From NCBI RefSeq assembly GCF_900108485.1, contig NZ_FNXF01000010.1, positions 62,001 to 126,000 of the forward strand: a stretch of DNA of 64,000 nt, in the 5' to 3' direction. The DNA is from Rheinheimera pacifica. GTDB lineage: Bacteria; Pseudomonadota; Gammaproteobacteria; Enterobacterales; Alteromonadaceae. The notes under the pieces are model-generated. The model did no database searches. It was not told the origin of the DNA and saw nothing but the letters and a program-made list of their open reading frames with translations. Position numbers and translations under genes: made by a program. This document shows, one piece after another, positions 58,219-64,000 of the stretch (position 1 is the stretch's first letter; every line of letters starts with the position of its first letter).

Positions 58219-59523
58219 CTAGCGGATTTGTAGCACGGTTTGTTGCAAGGTACTGTTAACTTCTAATGCCCGTGAGTTAGCCTGGAAGTTACGCTGCGCG
58301 CTGATTAAGTCAACCAGCTCAGTGGTCAGGTTAACGTTTGACTGCTCCAGTGCCGACGAGTTGATAGCGCCAAAGGTATTAGTATTGGCCTGGCCACCGA
58401 TAGGCTCACCGGAATTAATAGTTTGCTTCCACGAAGTATTACCTACCTGTTTTAAGCCCTGCACATTAGCAAAACGCACTAAAGCAACCTGGGCTAAATA
58501 AGCAGAATCACCGTTGCTATAACTGGCCAGTACACGGCCAAAAGAGTCAATATCTACACCGGTTAAACTACCAACAGTAGTACCATCCTGACTTAAAGTG
58601 GTAGTGGCAAAGCCCGAGGCTACTTGAGTCGGAAGTTTGGTACTCGCAGGATCGCGGAAGTTAACCACTACATCCGCCTGATACTGCGCACCGTTATCCA
58701 AATAATTGTTGGCAGGATCGTTTAGTACTGCAAACGGCATTCTTAACGTCGGTGCAGCTGGTGTAGTAAGCATATTACCGCTGGAATCGAAAACTAAGTT
58801 ATCGCCCTGAAACGGCGCTGCGCTGACATTATCCCATACTACAAAGGTTTCCCACTCAGAGTTTGCCGGTGGCGTAGTGGTTGTACGGCGAAAATACATG
58901 GTAACGTTATGAGGTGAGCCTAAACTGTCATAAACAGTTATAGACGTCGAATCATTATAAGTTCCTCTGTCATTAGCGTTAAACGGCAAGGCATCTGTCG
59001 CGGGAGCCTCAGAGTTCAGATTCATATTAATAAAGATATTGTTGGTTGCCCGTGGCGCTCCTGCAGTAGTGGGTATAGTAATAGGCTGGGTGGTGCTTAA
59101 ACTGACTGATTGGTTCTCACCATTTTGCGGATCTACGGCAAAGCCCTGCAAAAAATTGCCGTTGTTATCAACAATAAAGTTATCTTTATTAAGTTTAAAA
59201 GCACCACCACGGGTGTAGGTTAAATCCCGCGACTGCATATCCGGCGTTAAAGCAAAAAAACCTTCACCGGTAATCGCCATATCCAGTGAGTTATTGGTAA
59301 ATTGCAATGAACCCTGGCTAAATTGTTGTGCCACCATGGAGGTGGTAACACCATCACCCACTTTAGTCCGGCCGGAAGAGAACACCGACGTAGCATATAC
59401 ATCGGCAAATTCTGCCCGTGACTCTTTAAAGCCGGTAGTATTAACGTTAGCGATATTATTCGCCGTTACATCCAAATCTTTTTGTGCAGCGGCCAGGCCG
59501 CTTAGTGCGATATTAAAACTCAT
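58219..59523 (-). CDS. flgE: Flagellar hook protein FlgE
   Basis: 434 residues. The N-terminal DVTANNIANVNTTGFKESRAEFADVYA and the C-terminal ALEQSNVNLTTELVDLISAQRNFQANSRAL are hallmarks, with a larger middle than rod proteins. It forms the hook, whose length is set by FliK. It is the last gene of flgBCDE before a strong terminator. Confidence 0.97.
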   Translation of the reverse strand: MSFNIALSGLAAAQKDLDVTANNIANVNTTGFKESRAEFADVYATSVFSSGRTKVGDGVTTSMVAQQFSQGSLQFTNNSLDMAITGEGFFALTPDMQSRDLTYTRGGAFKLNKDNFIVDNNGNFLQGFAVDPQNGENQSVSLSTTQPITIPTTAGAPRATNNIFINMNLNSEAPATDALPFNANDRGTYNDSTSITVYDSLGSPHNVTMYFRRTTTTPPANSEWETFVVWDNVSAAPFQGDNLVFDSSGNMLTTPAAPTLRMPFAVLNDPANNYLDNGAQYQADVVVNFRDPASTKLPTQVASGFATTTLSQDGTTVGSLTGVDIDSFGRVLASYSNGDSAYLAQVALVRFANVQGLKQVGNTSWKQTINSGEPIGGQANTNTFGAINSSALEQSNVNLTTELVDLISAQRNFQANSRALEVNSTLQQTVLQIR

Positions 59524-59542
59524 AATTCACCTCAGCTCACTA

Positions 59543-60271
59543 TTAACCGTAAGAAACTTCTAACACATCACCCAATTTCACGGCGCCAAGGCCAATCAGG
59601 TTTAACATAATTCCGCCACCTTTGCCGTTCATACTAACGCTGGCAACCGGGGTATAAACATTAACCGGCAAACTGGCATTTTTACCATCGGTGTAACTCA
59701 CATCCACTTTCACTTTATACACACCCGCTTTAACCCGCTCTGATACCTCACCGTCTACCACCGCAGCGCTGCCAGAGCCTGAAGCCATATAGGTACCGTC
59801 CCAAATAAATTCGTTTTTACCAATTTTGGGGTTGTCTACACTAAAAGACTGCACCAGTTCGCCTTTTTCATTTTCAATCCGTACCTGCATTCTGGTTGCG
59901 GCTTTATCCAGCTCAATATTGCCGCGCGCCAAGGTGTCACCGGTAAAGACAATTTTATCCGATTGTGTCAACACACTGCGGCCAACCAATGACGATGCCT
60001 GTAATGCCTGATTTGATGACATACTCTCCGCAAAGCCTTTAAAGCTTTCGTTTAGCTGCCCGATACCATCGGCCATAGTAAAATTGGTCATTTGAGCAAT
60101 CATCTGATCATTTTCTACTGGCTTGGTTGGGTCCTGATATGCCAGTTGCTGGGTAAGCAGGGCAAAAAAATCAGATTGCGTTAAAGCGCCATTGTTTTTG
60201 TCCGGTACCTTTTTGTCGGCATCCCAGTACATGCCATCCAGGGCTGGGTTGTTATTTACATTAGTTGTCAT
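59543..60271 (-). CDS. flgD: Flagellar hook-capping protein FlgD
   Basis: 242 residues. The N-terminal TQSDFFALLTQQLAYQDPTKP and the C-terminal Ig-like/FlgD fold match the family. It caps the growing hook. It lies 11 bases after flgC and 19 before flgE. Confidence 0.95.
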   Translation of the reverse strand: MTTNVNNNPALDGMYWDADKKVPDKNNGALTQSDFFALLTQQLAYQDPTKPVENDQMIAQMTNFTMADGIGQLNESFKGFAESMSSNQALQASSLVGRSVLTQSDKIVFTGDTLARGNIELDKAATRMQVRIENEKGELVQSFSVDNPKIGKNEFIWDGTYMASGSGSAAVVDGEVSERVKAGVYKVKVDVSYTDGKNASLPVNVYTPVASVSMNGKGGGIMLNLIGLGAVKLGDVLEVSYG

Positions 60272-60282
60272 TTGCTAAGCCC

Positions 60283-60708
60283 TTATTGCTGCTGACCCAG
60301 CCGGAGCGTGCGCATAACCATTTGTTTTGCCGCCTCAGCTGTTTGCACGTTAGTTTCATAAGAGCGCGACGCCGAAATCATGTTCGCCATCTCTTCCATA
60401 ATATTGACATTAGGTTTGTAGATGTAACCGTTCTCGTCTGCCAGAGGATGGTTAGGTGAATACTCCACGTTCAGAGGTGCATCAGACTCAACAATGCCAA
60501 GCACTTTTACCCCGACACTGTCATCGCCTTGCTGGCGCTTTGCCTCTGACAACTCAGCCGCAAATACGGCATGCCTGCCGCGATAAGTTTGCTCTACACT
60601 GCTGCTGACACTGTTAGCATTGGCAATATTGCTGGCGGTGGTGTTCATTCGCACTGCCTGTGCTGTCATACCACTGCCGGTAATATCAAAAATTTTGTAT
60701 GAACTCAT
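60283..60708 (-). CDS. flgC: Flagellar rod protein FlgC
   Basis: 141 residues, rod family. FDITGSGMTAQAVRMNTTASNIANANSV lies at the start, and the C-terminal NPNVNIMEEMANMISASRSYETNVQ-type helix (with VNIMEEMANMI) is clear. It makes the proximal rod. It is 2 bases after flgB. Confidence 0.96.
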   Translation of the reverse strand: MSSYKIFDITGSGMTAQAVRMNTTASNIANANSVSSSVEQTYRGRHAVFAAELSEAKRQQGDDSVGVKVLGIVESDAPLNVEYSPNHPLADENGYIYKPNVNIMEEMANMISASRSYETNVQTAEAAKQMVMRTLRLGQQQ

Positions 60709-60710
60709 GG

Positions 60711-61112
60711 TTATTGCCCTCCGCCGGTAATGGCTTTTTTCAAACCACTGATCCGAGCGTTCAAAAATGTCATACTGGCCTGATATTCCAGACTATTCTG
60801 CATAAATGCATTACGTTCACGGTGAATATCTACACTGTTACCGTCGCCGGTGTCAGGCTGATCCGGATTACGAAACTTAGTTTCGTGCCGGGCCGCGGTA
60901 GAAATAATAAAGTGCTGCTCATGGGTGCGGGCCATAGCGCCAGATTGACGGGACTTTGCGTTATTCAATGCCTGTTGAAAATCCAAGTCGCGGGCTTTAT
61001 AGCCAGGCGTATCGGCATTAGCGATATTTTCGGCCAGCACCTGAGCACGCTGATCGCGGACCAGCATGGCTTCAGGGTGCATACCAAATGCTTTTTCAAA
61101 ACTGATTGCCAT
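60711..61112 (-). CDS. flgB: Flagellar rod protein FlgB
   Basis: 133 residues from the ATG at 61112, with AGAGGTGG upstream. A frame from 61154 would run into the sigma-54 promoter, so it is rejected. VLAENIANADTPGYKARDLDFQ near residue 30 is diagnostic, and the C-terminal LEYQASMTFLNARISGL helix fits. It is the first gene of flgBCDE. Confidence 0.96.
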   Translation of the reverse strand: MAISFEKAFGMHPEAMLVRDQRAQVLAENIANADTPGYKARDLDFQQALNNAKSRQSGAMARTHEQHFIISTAARHETKFRNPDQPDTGDGNSVDIHRERNAFMQNSLEYQASMTFLNARISGLKKAITGGGQ

Positions 61113-61149
61113 TTTTTTGCCACCTCTGATTAAGCGATAGCAAATGAAA

Positions 61150-61165
61150 TGCAAAACTCAGGCCA
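61150..61165 (-). promoter_or_regulatory. Sigma-54 promoter of flgBCDE
   Basis: The minus strand reads TGGCCTGAGTTTTGCA, with GG and GC 10 bases apart. It lies 38 bases upstream of the flgB ATG and inside the cheR-flgB gap. Confidence 0.85.
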
Positions 61166-61184
61166 AATATTAACTTTGCGTAGA

Positions 61185-62018
61185 TTAAGTTTTCTTGCGG
61201 TAGATAATACCGGGGTTACAGCGGATCATTTCGAAATCAGCATTAATGCTGGACAAGGATTCTGACGCGCCGAGAAATAAATAGCCGCGTGGATTAAGAG
61301 ATTGGGCAAACTGGCGGATAATTTTTGCCTTCACATCGGCAGAAAAATAAATCAGTACATTACGACAAAAAATAATATCGAACTTACCAAGCAACGTATA
61401 GCTGTCCAGCAGGTTAAGGTGGCGAAAACTCACATTTTTGCGCACATTGTCTTTAACGCGCATCATACCTTTACCGCTGTCTTCAAAAAACTTGCTGCGC
61501 CGCTCCGGCGATAAACCTCGTGACAAGGCTAAACCGTCATACTCTGCCCGCTGGCAATGTTCGAGCATTGTATTGGAAATATCAGTTCCCAGTATATGTA
61601 CACCTAAACTGAAAGCTCCCGGCCGGCTTTGTTGGTACTCCATTGCTGTCATGGCAATCGAATATGGCTCCTGGCCGCTTGAACTGGCAGCTGACCACAT
61701 TTTGACAGTGCGGCAAGTTTTTTCCAGCTCAGGAAATATCTGCTTCTTTAATAGCTCATAAGGATAGGTGTCACGAAACCACAAGGTTTCATTTGTTGTC
61801 ATTGCATCTATTACCGCAGAACGTAACTGCCGTTCAAACGGGCTGAGGGTTTTATTCACCAGCTCGGACAATGTGGCCAAACCAAAGCGTTGCATTAACG
61901 GAGCTAAGCGACTTTTAACCAGATACTGTTTATTGTCGCCCAGCACAATGCCACACTGCTGCTCAAGGAAATCCCTGAACAGCACATACTCTTTATCGTG
62001 TAAGTCTTTATTTGGCAC
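61185..62018 (-). CDS. cheR: Chemotaxis receptor methyltransferase CheR
   Basis: 277 residues with a GTG start and an AAGGA site 6-7 bases upstream. The N-terminal helical domain is followed by a SAM-binding domain: VKMWSAASSSGQEPYSIAMT, HILGTDISNTML, FDIIFCRNVLIYF. It methylates receptor glutamates, opposing CheB. It is 14 bases after cheV and upstream of flgB, as in Vibrio and Pseudomonas. Confidence 0.97.
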   Translation of the reverse strand: MPNKDLHDKEYVLFRDFLEQQCGIVLGDNKQYLVKSRLAPLMQRFGLATLSELVNKTLSPFERQLRSAVIDAMTTNETLWFRDTYPYELLKKQIFPELEKTCRTVKMWSAASSSGQEPYSIAMTAMEYQQSRPGAFSLGVHILGTDISNTMLEHCQRAEYDGLALSRGLSPERRSKFFEDSGKGMMRVKDNVRKNVSFRHLNLLDSYTLLGKFDIIFCRNVLIYFSADVKAKIIRQFAQSLNPRGYLFLGASESLSSINADFEMIRCNPGIIYRKKT

Positions 62019-62032
62019 TATTAATCCTTAAC

Positions 62033-62962
62033 TCAGTCGGTATGCAGCCACTTCTGTACAGACTCTGCCAGCTCATCCGGATTAAATTTCGCAATAAAAT
62101 CATCTGCACCCACTTTTTGTACCATCTGCTGGTTAAAAACACCGCTAAGCGAAGTATGCAGTATTACGTGCAGCTTTTTCAGTTTAGGATCAAGTTTAAT
62201 TTCTGCCGTCAGGGTGTAGCCATCCATTTCCGGCATTTCAATATCAGAAATCAGTAAACCAATTTTCTCAGTAACTGACTCATTGCAGCTTTTTGCAACA
62301 TCCTGCAAATATTGCAGGGCTTCGCGCCCATTCATGACCAGATGCATCTTAACACCTAACCCTTCCAGCGCACGCTTTACCTGATTCCGCGCAACGGCTG
62401 AGTCATCGGCAATCAGAATAAGTCGCTCACCCAAATCTTCACTGATACTGTGAGTATTGATATCTGCGCTGATAGCTGTTGGTGACGGCGAAATTTCTTC
62501 CAGAATTTTTTCTACATCCAGAATTTCTACCAGCTCTTTATCAATTTCCGTTACCGCAGTCAGGTAACTTTGTTTGCCACTGGTGCCTTTTGGCGGCGGC
62601 ATTATCGCTTCCCAGTTGATATTGATAATGCGCTCTACGGAATCCACCAAAAAACCCTGCACCGAGCGATTATACTCCGCAATAATAATAAAACTGTTTT
62701 TGGTATCTTCAATCGGTTTGCCGCCGGTAGCCAGGCTAAGATCGATAACCGAGATAGTTTGACCACGAATATGAGCAATACCCCGGACAAACTTATTGCG
62801 TTTGGGAATGGCTGTAAGCGGCGGACATTGCAATACTTCACGCACTTTAAATACGTTAATACCGTAACGCTGGCGCCCTCTTAGCTTAAACAGCAATAAT
62901 TCCAGCCTGTTCTGGCCGACTAATTGTGTGCGCTGATTTACCGAGTCTAAAATACCGGCCAT
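62033..62962 (-). CDS. cheV: Chemotaxis coupling protein CheV (CheW-receiver fusion)
   Basis: 309 residues from the ATG at 62962, with GAGGAG upstream; a frame from 63016 would add 18 residues. A CheW domain (about 18-160) includes YGINVFKVREVLQCPPLTAIP. The receiver domain (about 180-309) has LILIADDSAVARNQVKRAL and the phospho-Asp in LLISDIEMPEMDG. It couples receptors to CheA and may adapt signalling by phosphorylation. It is divergent from flgA. Confidence 0.96.
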   Translation of the reverse strand: MAGILDSVNQRTQLVGQNRLELLLFKLRGRQRYGINVFKVREVLQCPPLTAIPKRNKFVRGIAHIRGQTISVIDLSLATGGKPIEDTKNSFIIIAEYNRSVQGFLVDSVERIININWEAIMPPPKGTSGKQSYLTAVTEIDKELVEILDVEKILEEISPSPTAISADINTHSISEDLGERLILIADDSAVARNQVKRALEGLGVKMHLVMNGREALQYLQDVAKSCNESVTEKIGLLISDIEMPEMDGYTLTAEIKLDPKLKKLHVILHTSLSGVFNQQMVQKVGADDFIAKFNPDELAESVQKWLHTD

Positions 62963-63090
62963 CTGCCGCTCCTCTGTAATACTATCCGGATCGATTCTTG
63001 CTTTAGTACCTGTCACAGACGGTTATTTGACACCGCCAAGCCTGGCCCTGATGTTATAACCCTTAGCGTGTAAAGCATAGCCGAAACCTT

Positions 63091-63801
63091 ATGAAAAAGT
63101 ACGAAAATTTATTTAAACAAATACTTACCTGCGTTACGTTGTTGTGTGCAAGCCCTTTGGCTGCGCAGGATACCGTTAGCAGCTATTCACCCGCGCAGTT
63201 AACTGAGCAGGCCTCTGCATGGCTGGAACAAGAACTGGCAGTAACACCGGGGGGCAGTATACAAGTGCAGGCAAGCCCGCTCGACGACAGAATAGGCTAC
63301 AAACACTGTAACGAACCGCTGCAGTTTTCACTGTCTCAGCCACTTACGCAGCGCCAGAATACAATACAAATCCGCTGCGGTGCAGAACAAAGCTGGCAGC
63401 TGTATCTACCTGTTCGTATTGAAGAAATCGTGCAAACGGTTATTTTGACACAAAATATTAGTAGCGGCAGCCTGCTCACTGCCGATATGCTGGATATCGC
63501 CAACCGTGAACGCCGTTTTTTACGCGGCAGCCTGGTGAGTGACCCCAGACAAATTATTGGCGCAAAAACCCGGCGGGCCATGTCAATTGGACAAATTATC
63601 ACCTTGCAGGATCTTTGCCTTGTCTGTAAAGGAGATGTTGTTACAATATCAGTTAGCAATAACGGCTTAAATGTAGCAGCAACCGGAATAGCACAAAGTG
63701 ATGGCAGTTTGGGCGATGTTATCAGTGTGCTTAACCGCCAGTCAAAGCGGGCTATTACTGCAGAGGTAATAGCAGTAAACCAGGTTAGTATTAAATTTTA
63801 A
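63091..63801 (+). CDS. flgA: Flagellar P-ring assembly chaperone FlgA
   Basis: 236 residues. A Sec signal peptide ends about SPLAAQ (residue 25). The SAF-type FlgA domain follows, with ILTQNISSGSLLTADMLDIANRERRFLRGSLVSDP and ARRAM-like region TRRAMSIGQIITLQDL. A CxxC-like pair (DLCLVCKGD) lies near the C-terminal domain. FlgA is a periplasmic chaperone for FlgI (P ring). It is the first plus-strand gene of the flgA-flgM unit. Confidence 0.94.
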   Translation: MKKYENLFKQILTCVTLLCASPLAAQDTVSSYSPAQLTEQASAWLEQELAVTPGGSIQVQASPLDDRIGYKHCNEPLQFSLSQPLTQRQNTIQIRCGAEQSWQLYLPVRIEEIVQTVILTQNISSGSLLTADMLDIANRERRFLRGSLVSDPRQIIGAKTRRAMSIGQIITLQDLCLVCKGDVVTISVSNNGLNVAATGIAQSDGSLGDVISVLNRQSKRAITAEVIAVNQVSIKF

Positions 63802-63809
63802 ATATTAAC

Positions 63810-63836
63810 TAAAGTTTTGCAGTTTAACGCCGTTAA
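63810..63836 (+). promoter_or_regulatory. Sigma-28 promoter of flgM
   Basis: TAAAGTTT, 11 bases, GCCGTTAA, close to the FliA consensus, 41 bases before the flgM ATG. It gives flgM its own late promoter between flgA and flgM. Confidence 0.88.
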
Positions 63837-63877
63837 CCTGTGCATAAGGAACTGTATTAAGGTGATGAGGTACGAGC

Positions 63878-64000
63878 ATGGCTATTAATATCAATAACTT
63901 GCAGAATAGTCCGCAAGTAAAAACTGACAAAGTTGAGCAAAATGCCCAACGTCAGCAAGCTGCAGTGCAGCAAAATGCCAGTCAGGCAGCGGCACAAAAG
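63878..64000 (+). CDS. flgM: Anti-sigma-28 factor FlgM (3' end outside window)
   Basis: Only the first 41 codons are present (AININNLQNSPQV, then a Gln/Ala-rich stretch), open to the end of the window. The start AININN, the position after flgA and the sigma-28 promoter identify FlgM. It binds FliA until it is exported after hook completion. The C-terminal FliA-binding part is not in the window. Confidence 0.8.
   Translation, partial: MAININNLQNSPQVKTDKVEQNAQRQQAAVQQNASQAAAQK

Noticed and set aside
61113-61154. Upstream extension of FlgB to 61154.
   Set aside because: It would place the start within the sigma-54 promoter, and the ATG at 61112 has a good ribosome binding site.
62975-63005. 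TAAAGCAA and CCGGATAG upstream of cheV as a sigma-28 promoter.
   Set aside because: The two boxes are only 8 bases apart, against 11 expected.

Overview
The window is one long flagellar, chemotaxis and flagellin-glycosylation locus from a polarly flagellated gammaproteobacterium. The gene order flhA-flhF-flhG-fliA-cheYZAB-motCD-parC-parP-cheW, the FlrA/FlrB/FlrC cascade with sigma-54 promoters, and FlhF/FlhG plus ParC/ParP polar landmark systems match the Pseudomonas/Shewanella/Vibrio type of organisation. The base composition and family details suggest a Chromatiaceae/Alteromonadales-like host such as Rheinheimera, Alishewanella or Arsukibacterium. That genus-level guess is inference only. 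No rRNA, tRNA, CRISPR array, transposase or phage gene was seen.

Layout. (1) 1-1325, plus strand: the 3' part of a FliK-like gene and a stand-alone FlhB C-terminal paralogue (FhlB). (2) 1339-15222, minus strand: flhA, flhF, flhG, fliA, cheY, cheZ, cheA, cheB, motC, motD, parC, parP, cheW and a DUF2802 gene, tightly packed behind a sigma-54 promoter upstream of flhA. (3) 15305-22650, minus: fliK, fliL, fliM, fliN, fliO, fliP, fliQ, fliR, flhB (motor switch and export gate). (4) 22774-28492, minus: fliE, fliF, fliG, fliH, fliI, fliJ behind a sigma-54 promoter. (5) 28609-32661, minus: the regulators flrA and flrBC. (6) 32774-33568, minus: a strongly divergent flagellin-like gene. (7) 33770-39157, plus: a pseudaminic acid pathway in the order pseB, pseC, pseF, pseG, pseI and a PseH-like acetyltransferase, followed by a remnant of a sugar nucleotidyltransferase. 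(8) 39303-50193, minus: four flagellin genes, flaG, fliD, fliS, a fliT-like gene, a Maf flagellin glycosyltransferase and an A/T-rich methyltransferase/ParB-like fusion. (9) 50359-61112, minus: flgBCDE and flgFGHIJKL as two sigma-54 units. (10) 61185-64000: cheV and cheR (minus), then flgA and the start of flgM (plus).

How it works together. FlrA with sigma-54 would turn on flrBC and early operons. FlrB/FlrC with sigma-54 would drive basal body and hook genes. FliA (sigma-28), held by FlgM, would drive flagellins, flaG-fliDST and flgM; matching promoters are readable in the sequence. Flagellins exported by FlhA/FlhB/FliOPQR/FliHIJ would be decorated with pseudaminic acid by Maf. FlhF/FlhG and ParC/ParP/CheA would place the flagellum and the chemoreceptor array at the pole.

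The least ordinary parts are the glycosylation boundary at 39.2-43.6 kb (nucleotidyltransferase stub, methyltransferase/ParB-like fusion, Maf with an internal duplication), the divergent flagellin next to flrA, the two perfect 17-bp inverted repeats after the divergent flagellin and after flrA, and a sigma-28 promoter so close to flaG that its transcript would start at or inside the ribosome binding site.
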